Shown: positions 1 to 8,660 of the stretch, one piece after another | Layout of the letters: each line of letters starts with the position of its first letter | Position numbering within the stretch: position 1 is the stretch's first letter | Assembly: GCA_022843445.1 (NCBI GenBank) | Contig: JALHNS010000014.1 | Span: 1 to 41,163 of the forward strand | DNA from: Gemmata sp. | GTDB lineage: Bacteria > Planctomycetota > Planctomycetia > Gemmatales > Gemmataceae | DNA: 41,163 bases | Reading direction: 5' to 3' | Notes under the pieces: generated by a model | What the model saw: only the letters and a program-made list of their open reading frames with translations | Databases searched by the model: none | What the model was told of the DNA's origin: nothing | Program-made: the position numbers and the translations under genes

Positions 1-91
1 TGCGCCGGACGTGCGCGTCGGGGTGGGCGTCACGCTCGGCGTTCACGACCCGTTGCTCGTCCTCGGTCAGGGCGATCGGGAACCAGGCCAT
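1..91 (-). CDS. Partial protein N-terminus, possibly IS630-like/HTH transposase
   Basis: Reading the minus strand from the ATG at 91 gives about 30 residues beginning MAWFPIALTEDEQRVV and continuing open to the window edge. An AGGAG lies a few bases upstream of the ATG, which supports this start. The short sequence has the look of the N-terminal segment of helix-turn-helix/IS630-type transposases that are common in Gemmata-like genomes, where a similar 'LT.DE...V..AR..HP...VR' stretch precedes the HTH. That family call is an inference from about 30 residues. The ORF track omits it because it is cut by the window edge. Confidence 0.45.
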   Translation of the reverse strand, partial: MAWFPIALTEDEQRVVNAERDAHPDAHVRR

Positions 92-175
92 CGGGGTGAC
101 TCCTGCGGGCGGGTTCCCCTGATCTACCGAACCGATTCCCAAATGGATCATTCACGGCCGGGCGGAGTATAACTC

Positions 176-203
176 TTGCGTGGCACCGGGCCGAAGGTAT
201 GAT
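176..203 (+). promoter_or_regulatory. Candidate sigma-70-type promoter before the first DUF1501 gene
   Basis: TTGCGT (176-181) and TATGAT (198-203) are separated by 16 bases and lie about 145 bases before the ATG at 348. The -10 matches five of six consensus bases; the -35 is weaker. The remaining DNA between 92 and 347 holds no convincing ORF; it is presumably the divergent control region between the left-edge gene and the DUF1501 gene. Confidence 0.35.
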
Positions 204-347
204 CGTCTGTGCTAGTGTTGTTCACCGCGCGGGTGACTCCCGCCTTCAACACCGGACCCGCCCCCGACGATCTGCGCTCGCGAACCCGCCGAACCTACCA
301 AACACCCCGCCGCCCTTTCCCCGTTCACCGCTGAAAGGTGTCTTCGC

Positions 348-1667
348 ATGTCCCTGAACACTGGTGCCGCGTCCTACGTTCTCCCGGGCCGCCGCGAGTT
401 CCTCCGCGTGGGCGTCGTCGGCTCGCTCGGCCTTACGCTCGGCGACTACTTCACCATGCAGGCCCGTGGTGACCAGAAGACCTTCGTCAGCAAGGAGGGC
501 GTTGCCAAGAGCGTCATCCAGATCGTGCTACCCGGGGGGATGGCGCACCAAGAGAGCTGGGACCCGAAGCCGGACGCGGCGCTGGAGTACCGCGGACCGT
601 TCGGCGTCGTGAAGACGAAGCTGCCGGGCGTGGTGCTGAGCGAGAACTTCAAGAGCATCGCCGGCGTCGCGGACAAGATGACCATTGTGCGCTCCATCGC
701 CGGGAAGGAAGCGGACCACGGCCGCGCGTCGTACACGATGTTCACCGGCTACCGCAAAAGCCCGGCCCTCGAGCACCCGGCGATGGGGGCGGTCGTGTCC
801 CACGAGTTCGGGCCGCGCAAAGACCTGCCGCCCTACGTCACGGTGCCGAGCGCGTCCGAGTACGGCGGGACCGGCTACCTCGGCTCGCAGTTCGGGCCGT
901 TCGGCATCGGCAGCGACCCGGCCCGCGCCGGCTACAAGGTCCGCGACCTGATGCTCCCGCCGGGCGTGGACGACCGCCGGTTCAGCACCCGGCGCGAGAT
1001 CCGCGGCGTGGTGGACGACCACTTCCGCGCGCAGGCCAAGAGCGCCGAAGCGCTCGGCGCGATGGACGAGTTCTACGCTCGTGCCTACGCCCTCATCAGC
1101 TCGCCGGCCGCGCGCGAGGCCTTCGACATCGAGAAGGAGACCGCCGCGACCCGTCAGAAGTACGGCACCTCGGAAGCCGGCCCGCGGTTCCTGCTCGCTC
1201 GCCGCCTCGTGGAAGCCGGCGTCCGGTTCGTGACCGTGAGCTACGGCGGCTGGGACATGCACGCGGGCATCGAGAACGCGATGCGGCGCCAAGCGCCGGG
1301 CCTCGACACCGCGCTCGCGGGCTTGGTCCGCGACCTCGACGACCGCGGGCTGTTGGCCTCGACCATCGTCCTCGTGACCAGCGAGTTCGGTCGCACGCCG
1401 AAGATCAACGCGTCGGCTGGTCGCGACCACTTCCCCCGCGTGTTCTCGCTGGCCGTCGCGGGCGGCGGGTTCAAGAAGGGGCTGGTGTACGGTTCGTCGA
1501 ACTCGACCGCGAGCGAGCCGGAAGAAGACCCGGTGCGCGTGGAAGACGTGCTGACCACCGTTTACCACCAGCTCGGCATCAACGCCGACAAGGAACTGAT
1601 GGCCCCGGGCGCACGGCCCATCGAGATCATCGACGGCGGCACCGTGGTGAAGGACCTCATCGGCTGA
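348..1667 (+). CDS. DUF1501 family protein, Tat-exported
   Basis: The 439-residue product starts with a twin-arginine leader (GRREFLRVGVVGSLGL, residues ~15-30), so it is probably exported folded. The body has DUF1501 landmarks: 'IVLPGGMAHQESWDPKPDA' near residue 60, a 'VTSEFGRTPKIN' block near residue 347, the following 'GRDHFPRVFSLAVAGGG', and the family ending 'GGTVVKDLIG'. DUF1501 is related to the alkaline phosphatase/sulfatase fold, but its reaction is not established. AAAGGTG lies 6 to 12 bases before the ATG. It heads a same-strand run of six exported-protein genes in which DUF1501 and DUF1549/1553 proteins alternate, as is usual in planctomycetes. It is shorter than the two other DUF1501 proteins in the window (465-466 residues) and clearly a different subfamily. 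Confidence 0.92.
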   Translation: MSLNTGAASYVLPGRREFLRVGVVGSLGLTLGDYFTMQARGDQKTFVSKEGVAKSVIQIVLPGGMAHQESWDPKPDAALEYRGPFGVVKTKLPGVVLSENFKSIAGVADKMTIVRSIAGKEADHGRASYTMFTGYRKSPALEHPAMGAVVSHEFGPRKDLPPYVTVPSASEYGGTGYLGSQFGPFGIGSDPARAGYKVRDLMLPPGVDDRRFSTRREIRGVVDDHFRAQAKSAEALGAMDEFYARAYALISSPAAREAFDIEKETAATRQKYGTSEAGPRFLLARRLVEAGVRFVTVSYGGWDMHAGIENAMRRQAPGLDTALAGLVRDLDDRGLLASTIVLVTSEFGRTPKINASAGRDHFPRVFSLAVAGGGFKKGLVYGSSNSTASEPEEDPVRVEDVLTTVYHQLGINADKELMAPGARPIEIIDGGTVVKDLIG

Positions 1668-1683
1668 GCGTGACAAGACGTAT

Positions 1684-1782
1684 TTCACCGCGGAGACCGC
1701 AGAGGGCGCAGAGGAAGGCCGAAGCCAAGTACAGAATTCCAGTTCTGCCTTTCGCTGCGCCCTCTGCGGTCTCCGCGGTGAA
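1684..1782. repeat. Long inverted repeat with 28-bp perfect arms
   Basis: Left arm 1684-1711 and right arm 1755-1782 are perfect reverse complements (28 of 28), starting TTCACCGCGGAGACCGCAG on the left. The loop holds a second small hairpin (CAGAA/TTCTG around 1731-1746) and a partial GAAGGC/GCCTTT pairing. It fills nearly all of the gap between the DUF1501 stop and the next start, and could act as a transcriptional roadblock, an mRNA stabiliser or a MITE/REP-like element. Sequences of the type 'ttcaccgcggagaccgcagagg' are dispersed in many planctomycete genomes, which favours a mobile repeat; that comparison is from memory. Confidence 0.85.
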
Positions 1783-1821
1783 TACCCCTGCCTTCACTCG
1801 CACTTCGCAGGAATGATCACG

Positions 1822-4299
1822 ATGCGCTCCCTTCGCACGACCCTCGTTTGCGCGATTCTGCTGCTGTTCGCGACGGGTGCCGCGGCCGGCACGCCGAAAC
1901 TCGCGCGGCTGTCGCCCCCGGGCGGGCAGCGCGGCACCACCGTCGAGGTCGAGTTCTTCGGCAAGCACCTAGAGCAACCCCGCGGCGTTCTCTTCTACGA
2001 GAGCGGCATCGCTCTCGAATCCATTGAGGTAGTCGAAAGCGCGGTCGGTCCGACGGGCAAGTCGGTGCCGGTCGAACCCGGACTACGCGTCCGCGCGAAG
2101 CTGAAGATCGCGGCCGACTGCGAACTCGGGGCGCACGGGCTGCGTCTTCGTACCGCCGACGGGCTGACCGAGTACCACCGGTTCTTCGTCGGGCCGTTTC
2201 CCACGGTCGAAGAGAACGAGGTCATCACCAAGCAGCGCAACGACAAGCGCGAGGCCGCGACCGTCGTGCCCGCGAACGTCACCGTTCTGGGCAAACTGAA
2301 CGACCCGACCGACGTGGACGTGTACCGCGTCGAGGTCAAGAAGGGCGAGCGCGTCTCGGCGGAAATCGAGGCCGCGAGGCTCGGTGTGGAGCGCGGCATC
2401 CCCGACCTGCACCTCACCATTTACGACGCGGACGGCAAGAAGCTTGCCGCGGCCGACGACTCCGCGCTGTTCGTGCAAGACCCGGTGCTCTCGATCCTTG
2501 CCCCGCGAGATAGCGCGTACTTCGTGGAGGTGCGCCACAGCATGTACAACGGCGCCAACGACGCGTACCGGCTCCACGTCGGCACGTTCACCCGACCGAC
2601 CGCGATCTACCCCGCCGGCGGGCCGGTCGGCGAAGAGCTGAAAGTGAATGTCCTCGGCGACCCGAAGGGCGCGTTGAACTCCACAGTGAAACTCCCGAAG
2701 ACCGTGGGCGACTTCGGGTTCGTCGCGGTCGCGGACGGCACCCCCGCGCCGTCCCCGAACAAGCTGCGCGCGTCGCCGTTCCCGAACGTGCTCGAAGCCG
2801 AACCGAACGACACTCCGGAGGCGGCGACAGCTCTCGCCGCGGCCCTGCCGGTTGCGTTCAACGGCATCATCGATAAGGCCGGCGACGTGGACTGTTTCCG
2901 GTTCAAGGCGAAGAAGGGCGAGCAGTTCCGCTTCCACGCGCTCGCGCAAGCCCTCGGCTCGCCGGTCGATCCGGTCATCTGGATCAAGCCTGTTGGCGCG
3001 AAAGCCGGAACGCCGGGGCAACGCGCGACCGAGTCGCGCCCGAACCAGCTCGGGCTCGCGCCCGCGGGCGGTCTGGACCGCGTGACCCACGACCCGGTTC
3101 TCGAATTCACGGTTCCCGCTGACGGCGACTACATCCTCGGCGTCGAGGACGAGCGCGGCGAGGGCGGCGCGGACTACGTTTACCGCGTCGAGGTCACGCC
3201 GCTGACGAACGCGGTTTACACCTACATCGCGCCGGAACCCGAGAACCAGTTCGCCCCGCAGTTGCGCCAGTCGATCGCGGTCCCGGCGGGCAACCGGACC
3301 ACGGTGCAGGTTGGTGTGTTCACCACCAACCGGCCGTTCACCGGCGAGTTGGAACTGGTCGGGCTGAATCTGCCGAAAGGCGTCACCATTCGCGCGCCGA
3401 AGATCACCGCGGGCGTGACCCGCGTGCCGGTGGTTTTCGAGGCGGCCGCCGACGCGAAGCCCGAGGCGCTCCTCATCGACCTCGTCGTGCGACCGGTCGG
3501 CGGCGGGTCGGAACTGGCGAGCGGCTACCGCCAAACCGTTCTGATGAACGCCTACGGCAACAACGACTACTACATGCACGTTCCCATCGAGAAGCTCGCG
3601 CTCGCGGTCGGCGAACCGGCTCCGTTCGCGGTGACGGTTGAGGAGCCGAAGTCGGCTCTCGTTCAGAACGGCGAGATGTCGCTCAAGTTCAGCGTGCAGC
3701 GCGCGAAGGGATTCGACGGCCCGGTGACTGTTCAACTGGAGTGGAAGCCGCTCGGCGTGAGTACCGCGACCCCGGTGACGGTCCCCGCGGGCCGGACCGA
3801 AGGCGTGTACCTTATCGGCGCGGCCCGCAACGCGACCGCCGGGGCGCACCAGCTCGCGCTGACCGCGATGAGCGGCACCGGGCGCCGCGGGTACGCCGAC
3901 GGCGAGGGTCGCGCGTACGTCGCGTCGCAGCCGTTCAAGCTGTCGGTGGCCGAACCGCACGTCGAGGCCCGCATCCCGCGCGCGTCCATCGAGCGCGGCA
4001 AGACCACAACGCTCGTGGTCAAGCTGAACCACCTGCAAGCGTTCGAGGGCAAGGCCGCGGTGACGCTCGCCCGGCTCCCGCGCGGCGTGGAGCTGGTCGA
4101 AGGCCCGGGCACCATCACCGCCACCGATAAAGAGATCAAGTTCACGCTGCGGGCCACACAGGAGGCGCTGGTGGGCAACTACCAAGGCGTGGTGCTCGAC
4201 GTGACCGTCACCGACAAGGGCCAAGCGGTGCGACAGCTCAGCGGCAGCGGCGTCCTACGGATCGACGTCGAGCGCGGCGCGCCGGCGAAGGACAAATAG
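1822..4299 (+). CDS. Secreted PPC-domain (pre-peptidase C-terminal-like) protein
   Basis: The product is about 825 residues with a cleavable signal peptide (RTTLVCAILLLFATGAAAG). After an IPT/TIG-like segment ('LSPPGGQRGTTVEVEFFGKH'), two bacterial pre-peptidase C-terminal (PPC) domains are recognisable from 'LNDPTDVDVYRVEVKKGERV' (residue ~155) and 'DKAGDVDCFRFKAKKGEQF' (residue ~350), each ending in a 'D..YFVEV'/'DYILGVED' strand. The C-terminal third looks like Ig-like beta-sandwich modules. No protease or other catalytic domain is seen, so it is probably a structural or binding protein at the cell surface. The ORF track starts at 1813, but AGGA directly abuts that ATG and is well spaced (9 bases) for the ATG at 1822, so I prefer 1822. 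Confidence 0.88.
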   Translation: MRSLRTTLVCAILLLFATGAAAGTPKLARLSPPGGQRGTTVEVEFFGKHLEQPRGVLFYESGIALESIEVVESAVGPTGKSVPVEPGLRVRAKLKIAADCELGAHGLRLRTADGLTEYHRFFVGPFPTVEENEVITKQRNDKREAATVVPANVTVLGKLNDPTDVDVYRVEVKKGERVSAEIEAARLGVERGIPDLHLTIYDADGKKLAAADDSALFVQDPVLSILAPRDSAYFVEVRHSMYNGANDAYRLHVGTFTRPTAIYPAGGPVGEELKVNVLGDPKGALNSTVKLPKTVGDFGFVAVADGTPAPSPNKLRASPFPNVLEAEPNDTPEAATALAAALPVAFNGIIDKAGDVDCFRFKAKKGEQFRFHALAQALGSPVDPVIWIKPVGAKAGTPGQRATESRPNQLGLAPAGGLDRVTHDPVLEFTVPADGDYILGVEDERGEGGADYVYRVEVTPLTNAVYTYIAPEPENQFAPQLRQSIAVPAGNRTTVQVGVFTTNRPFTGELELVGLNLPKGVTIRAPKITAGVTRVPVVFEAAADAKPEALLIDLVVRPVGGGSELASGYRQTVLMNAYGNNDYYMHVPIEKLALAVGEPAPFAVTVEEPKSALVQNGEMSLKFSVQRAKGFDGPVTVQLEWKPLGVSTATPVTVPAGRTEGVYLIGAARNATAGAHQLALTAMSGTGRRGYADGEGRAYVASQPFKLSVAEPHVEARIPRASIERGKTTTLVVKLNHLQAFEGKAAVTLARLPRGVELVEGPGTITATDKEIKFTLRATQEALVGNYQGVVLDVTVTDKGQAVRQLSGSGVLRIDVERGAPAKDK

Positions 4300-4388
4300 G
4301 TTTTGCGCTCCGTGATGGCGCACAGGGTTCCGCCCGAGCGCCGCGAACCGAACGACCAGCACGAAACACCAAACGTAACCCACCCAAT

Positions 4389-7022
4389 ATGCGCACCCTT
4401 CTTACCATTGTCGCCGCTCTGGCCTTCGCGGCCCACGCGGCCGCCGCGCCTGCGCTCAAGGCGTTCCCCGCGGCCGTCGAATTGAAGGGGAAGGACGACC
4501 GGCAGACGCTCGTCGTGCAACTCGTTGACGACGCGGGCGTCACGAAGGACGTCACCACGACGGCGAAGTTCACCCTCGCCGATGACGCGGTCGCGGGCAC
4601 CACCGCTAACGCGCTGACGCCCAAGAAGGACGGGCGCACGAAGCTCGTCGTCGAGGCGAACGGCCTCAAGGTCGAGGTGCCGGTGACCGTCGCGGGCGCG
4701 GGCGAGTCGCGGGCGGTGAGCTTCCGGCTGGACGTAATGCCGGTGTTTATGAAGCACGGGTGCAACAACGGCAGTTGCCACGGCGCGGCGCGCGGCAAGG
4801 ACGGGTTCATGCTGTCGCTGTTCGGGTACGACCCGGCCGGCGACTACTATCGGCTCACGCGCGCTATCGTCGGGCGCCGCGTCGATCTCGCGGTGCCGGA
4901 AAAGAGCCTGCTGCTCGAAAAGGTCGTCGGCACTGTCGCGCACACCGGCGGCAAGCTCTTCGACACGAAACACGACGACTACAAGACGCTGCTCGCTTGG
5001 CTGAAGGCCGGCGCGCCGGACGACGGCACCAACACCCCCGAACCGGTCGGCGTGGAACTGTTGCCGTCGAAGGTCGTGTTCGCCGCGAAGGGCCAAACGC
5101 AGAAGACCGTCGTGTTGGCGAAGTACAGCGACGGTTCGACGCGCGACGTGACCCGGCTCGCGCTCTACATGAGCAACAACGAAGCCATCGCCGCGATCGG
5201 TAAGGACGGCAGCGTGACCGGTGGCGGGCGCGGCGGGGCGTTCGTGTTCGCCCGGTTCGGCAAGTTCACCGTCGGCGCGGAAGTGATCGTGCTTCCCACC
5301 GACGACAAGTTCACGTGGCCGAAAACGCCCGAACACAACTACATCGATACGCTCGTCTTCGACAAACTGAAGAAGCTCCACCTCGCGCCCTCCGAACTGT
5401 GCTCCGACGAGCAGTTCCTGCGCCGGGTGTACCTCGACCTGATCGGGCTGCCGCCGTCGCGCGAGGAGTTCGACGCCTTCCTTGCCGACAAGGACGCTAG
5501 GAAGCGCGAGAAGCTCATCGACGCGCTGATCGAGCGCCCGGAGTTCGTGGACATGTGGACGATGAAGTGGGGCGAGATGCTCCGCGTCCGCGCGTACAAC
5601 CAGGTGCCGCAGTACGGCCGCGACTCGAAGGCGATGTACTCCTACGCCGCGTGGCTCAAAGACCAGATGGCGAAGAACCGGCCGCTCAACGAGTTCGCCG
5701 CGGAACTGCTCGTCGGGAGCGGCAGCAACTTCAAATCGCCGCCCGCGAACCTTTACACCGCGGCCGAGCGGCTCACGCCCGAGAAGACCGCCGAGGACAT
5801 CGCGCAGGTGTTTTTGGGCACGCGCATCCAATGCGCGCAGTGCCACAACCACCCGTTCGACCGCTGGACGATGGACGACTACTACGGGTTCGCCGCGTTC
5901 TTCGCGGGCGTCAACCTGAAGCGCGGCGTGGAAGGCCGCGAGGTCGTCGTCGCGAACAACAATGCCGCGAACACGACCGCGCACCCGGTGGACGGCCGCC
6001 GCATGAAGCCGAAGTTCCTCGGCGGCAACGCGCCGGAGGTCGAGGGGCAAGACCCGCGTAAGGCGCTCGCGAAGTGGCTGACTTCGCCCGATAACGCCGC
6101 GTTCCGCGAGACAATGGCGAACAACATTTGGGCGCACTTCTTCGGTCGCGGGATCGTGGACCCGGTAGACGACGTGCGCATCAGCAACCCGCCGAGCAAC
6201 AAGGAACTGCTCACGGCCATCGGCCAGAAGCTCGCCGACTACGGGTTCGATAAGAAGAAGCTCGTGCGCGACATCTGCAACTCGCGGACGTATCAGTTCT
6301 CGGCCGCGACCAACGCCACCAACGAGCTGGACGAGAGCTACTTCTCGCACTCCTACGTCCGCCGGCTGCGGGCCGAGGTGCTGCTCGACACGATCTCCCG
6401 CGTGACCGGCACCGAGGACTGGTTCGCGCTGTCGCCCCCGGGCACGCGCGCGGTACAGATCCACACCGGCGAGGTGACCAACTACTTCCTAACCACCTTC
6501 GGCCGCGCCCCGCGCGAGACTGCCTGCTCTTGCGAGGTGAACAAGGAAGCCAATTTGTCACAAGCGCTGCACCTCGTCAACGGCGACACCATCACGTCGA
6601 AGGTGGCGCAGGGTAAGCTCATGCCGGCTCTGCTCGCCGAGAAGAAGACGCCTGAAGCGATCATCGAAGAGATGTACGTCCGCACGCTGTGCCGCAAGCC
6701 GACCGAGCGAGAGCTGAAGGGGCTGGCCGAGATCGTGCGCCGCGAGACCGCCCCCGAGCGGCTTCGGGAGATCGCCGACGCCCAACTGAAGACCGACGTC
6801 GCGTTCCAGCGCGCCGAAGATCGCCTCAAGGCGCTCAAAGCCGACCTCGCCAAACTGCCGAAGGACTCGAAGGAGGCCGCGGCGCTCGCCAAGCAGGTGA
6901 CGGCGCTCGAACAGACCCAGAACGCGACCCGCAAGCGGCTCGAAGGCGCCGCGGCGCCGACCGTCTACGGCGACATTCTGTGGGGGCTGTTCAACTCCAC
7001 AGAGTTCACGTTCAACCACTAA
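4389..7022 (+). CDS. Big2 / DUF1549-DUF1553 cytochrome-like protein
   Basis: The 877-residue product has a short signal peptide (LLTIVAALAFAAHAAAA), an Ig-like (Big2) domain to about residue 105, a haem-like site 'HGCNNGSCHGAARGKDGF' near residue 123, a second Big2 domain (~215-305), DUF1549/PSCyt2 (~315-520) with a CxxCH site 'QCAQCHNHPFDRW' near residue 480, and DUF1553/PSD1 in the C-terminal half ('NNIWAHFFGRGIVDPVDD'). A helical, charged stretch near residues 805-850 looks like coiled coil. The first site is spaced CX4CH rather than CxxCH, as is characteristic of this subfamily. The proteins are thought to be exported c-type cytochrome-like, with no proven reaction. Its neighbours encode DUF1501 and other cytochrome proteins on the same strand. 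Confidence 0.9.
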   Translation: MRTLLTIVAALAFAAHAAAAPALKAFPAAVELKGKDDRQTLVVQLVDDAGVTKDVTTTAKFTLADDAVAGTTANALTPKKDGRTKLVVEANGLKVEVPVTVAGAGESRAVSFRLDVMPVFMKHGCNNGSCHGAARGKDGFMLSLFGYDPAGDYYRLTRAIVGRRVDLAVPEKSLLLEKVVGTVAHTGGKLFDTKHDDYKTLLAWLKAGAPDDGTNTPEPVGVELLPSKVVFAAKGQTQKTVVLAKYSDGSTRDVTRLALYMSNNEAIAAIGKDGSVTGGGRGGAFVFARFGKFTVGAEVIVLPTDDKFTWPKTPEHNYIDTLVFDKLKKLHLAPSELCSDEQFLRRVYLDLIGLPPSREEFDAFLADKDARKREKLIDALIERPEFVDMWTMKWGEMLRVRAYNQVPQYGRDSKAMYSYAAWLKDQMAKNRPLNEFAAELLVGSGSNFKSPPANLYTAAERLTPEKTAEDIAQVFLGTRIQCAQCHNHPFDRWTMDDYYGFAAFFAGVNLKRGVEGREVVVANNNAANTTAHPVDGRRMKPKFLGGNAPEVEGQDPRKALAKWLTSPDNAAFRETMANNIWAHFFGRGIVDPVDDVRISNPPSNKELLTAIGQKLADYGFDKKKLVRDICNSRTYQFSAATNATNELDESYFSHSYVRRLRAEVLLDTISRVTGTEDWFALSPPGTRAVQIHTGEVTNYFLTTFGRAPRETACSCEVNKEANLSQALHLVNGDTITSKVAQGKLMPALLAEKKTPEAIIEEMYVRTLCRKPTERELKGLAEIVRRETAPERLREIADAQLKTDVAFQRAEDRLKALKADLAKLPKDSKEAAALAKQVTALEQTQNATRKRLEGAAAPTVYGDILWGLFNSTEFTFNH

Positions 7023-7034
7023 ACAGGTCTACTC

Positions 7035-7062
7035 GCGGCACAGGCGTTCTAGCCTGTGCCGC
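7035..7062. repeat. Perfect hairpin (11-bp stem) between genes
   Basis: GCGGCACAGGC (7035-7045) pairs perfectly with GCCTGTGCCGC (7052-7062) around a 6-base loop (GTTCTA). It lies 12 bases after a stop codon and is followed by an A-rich, not T-rich, run on the plus strand, so it is a poor intrinsic terminator in the gene direction. Hairpins of this 'cacaggc-ttcta-gcctgtg' kind are dispersed in planctomycete genomes (recalled, not searched), so a REP-like repeat is likely. Confidence 0.8.
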
Positions 7063-7089
7063 AAGAAAATTCACCCCACCGACACCACC

Positions 7090-8559
7090 ATGCCGACGCG
7101 CATCCTCTGTTTGTTCACGCTGGCTCTGGTTGCGTTCGGCTTCGCCCACGCGCAGCCGCCGAAGGACGCGCCAAAGGTTGACCCGAAGACCGAACCGCCG
7201 AAGAAGGCCGACGCGGTCACCTACAAGGACCACGTGCTGCCGATCCTGCGCAAGCACTGCCTGAACTGCCACAACGCCGATAAGGCGTCGTCCGATTTGG
7301 ACGTTTCGACCTATCAAGCGCTGATGGCTGGGGGCGCGAGTGGCCCGGCCGTGAAGCACGGGAACGTGGGACAGAGTTCGCTCTACGGCGTCACGTCGCA
7401 CGAACTCGAACCGAAGATGCCCCCGAAGGGCCCGAAGATCCCGGACGCGGACCTCGCGCTCATCAAGAAGTGGATCGAGGGCGGCGCGCCGGAAACCGCG
7501 GTGGGCGCCGCCAAGACCGCCGGGCGCAAGGTCGAGATCGACCCGGTCACGATGACGAAGGGCAAGCCCGACGGCCCGCCGCCGATGCCCGGTGTGCTGC
7601 CGGCGCTGAAGCTCGCGAAAACCGAACGCGCGCACCCGGTTACCGCGATGGCTTCCAGCCCGTGGGCTCCGCTCCTAGCCGTCGCCGGGCACGAGCGCGT
7701 CCTGCTCTACAACACCGACACGTTGAAGCTCGTCGGCGCTCTCGCGTTCCCGGAGCGCGTCCCGTACGTGCTGAAGTTCAGCCGCAACGGGAAGTGGCTG
7801 CTTGCCGGCGGCGGGCGCGGCGCCGCGCAGGGGCGCGTCGTCATCTGGGACGTGACCACCGGCAAGCGCGTGACCGAGATCGGCGACGAGGCCGACGTGG
7901 TGCTCGCGGCGGACGTCAGCCCGGACCACAAACTCGTCGCACTCGGCGGCCCCGGCAAACTCGTGAAGGTCTACGATACCGCGACCGGCGAACTGAAGCG
8001 CAAGATCAAGAAGCACACCGACTGGGTGACGGCGCTGGAGTTCAGCCCGGACGGGGAGACGCTCGCGAGCGGCGACCGCAACGGCGGCGTGTTCGTGTGG
8101 GAGGCGACGACCGGCGGCATCGTGTTCACGCTCGGCGACCACAAGGACGCGATCACCGCTCTCAGTTGGCGCGCGGACTCGCAAATGCTGGCCTCGTCGA
8201 GCGAAGACGGCAAGGTCATCCTGTGGTACGCCGAGGACGGCTTCCCCACGCGCTCGATCAACGCGCAAGTCGACGCGAAGGCTCCGCCCGCGCCGCGGGG
8301 CAAAATACCCGGTGTGCTCGCGGTGAGCTACGCGCGGAGCGGCCAGCTCGTCACCTGCGGGCGCGACAACACGGCCCGCGTGTGGAAGGCCGACGGCTCG
8401 CAAGTCGCGCGACTGGAAGGCTTCACCGACGTGCCCTCGAAGGTGGTGTTCTCGCACGACGGCGAGCGCGTGTTCGTGGGCGACTTCACCGGCAAGGTGC
8501 GGGTGTGGGAGATGAAGGACAAGAAGCCGGTCGGCGAACTGACCACCAACCCGGACTGA
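7090..8559 (+). CDS. Secreted c-type cytochrome domain fused to WD40 propeller
   Basis: The 489-residue product has a signal peptide (LCLFTLALVAFGFAHAQ), a proline/lysine-rich linker, and a planctomycete cytochrome C domain (PSCyt1-like) with the haem site 'KHCLNCHNADKASSDLDVS' near residue 58 and the distal 'LEPKMPPKGPKIPD' methionine region near residue 105. From about residue 180 to the end there are WD40 repeats, for example 'HTDWVTALEFSPDGETLASG' and 'HKDAITALSWRADSQMLASS', giving a seven-blade-like propeller. The family joins an electron-carrier domain to a protein- or ligand-binding platform; the partner is unknown. It sits between two DUF1549/1553 genes, and is probably co-transcribed with them. 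Confidence 0.92.
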   Translation: MPTRILCLFTLALVAFGFAHAQPPKDAPKVDPKTEPPKKADAVTYKDHVLPILRKHCLNCHNADKASSDLDVSTYQALMAGGASGPAVKHGNVGQSSLYGVTSHELEPKMPPKGPKIPDADLALIKKWIEGGAPETAVGAAKTAGRKVEIDPVTMTKGKPDGPPPMPGVLPALKLAKTERAHPVTAMASSPWAPLLAVAGHERVLLYNTDTLKLVGALAFPERVPYVLKFSRNGKWLLAGGGRGAAQGRVVIWDVTTGKRVTEIGDEADVVLAADVSPDHKLVALGGPGKLVKVYDTATGELKRKIKKHTDWVTALEFSPDGETLASGDRNGGVFVWEATTGGIVFTLGDHKDAITALSWRADSQMLASSSEDGKVILWYAEDGFPTRSINAQVDAKAPPAPRGKIPGVLAVSYARSGQLVTCGRDNTARVWKADGSQVARLEGFTDVPSKVVFSHDGERVFVGDFTGKVRVWEMKDKKPVGELTTNPD

Positions 8560-8566
8560 CCGCACT

Positions 8567-8585
8567 CCGCGGAGGCGCTCCGCGG
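8567..8585. terminator. Small GC hairpin after the cytochrome-WD40 gene
   Basis: CCGCGGAG and CTCCGCGG form an 8-bp stem around GCG, starting 8 bases after the stop codon. No T-run follows, so it could be a pause or mRNA-end structure rather than a classical intrinsic terminator. Confidence 0.4.
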
Positions 8586-8660
8586 CAACGACTTGCTCTG
8601 GTGTCGTCGGCGTGCGAAGATGTTGCTTCGCGCCCGCCGCGATTCCCAACCCGGCACGCC

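Noticed and set aside
528-1688. 386-aa minus-strand ORF
   Set aside because: Antisense shadow of the DUF1501 gene; Arg/Ala/His-rich composition typical of reverse frames in high-GC DNA.
1684-1782. CRISPR-like array
   Set aside because: Only one inverted pair; no regularly spaced direct repeats or cas genes.
2083-4224. 713-aa minus-strand ORF
   Set aside because: Shadow of the PPC-domain gene; no domain, repetitive RDR/VEH composition.
4179-6464. 761-aa minus-strand ORF
   Set aside because: Shadow of the Big2-DUF1549 gene; low-complexity His/Val/Arg/Gly composition.
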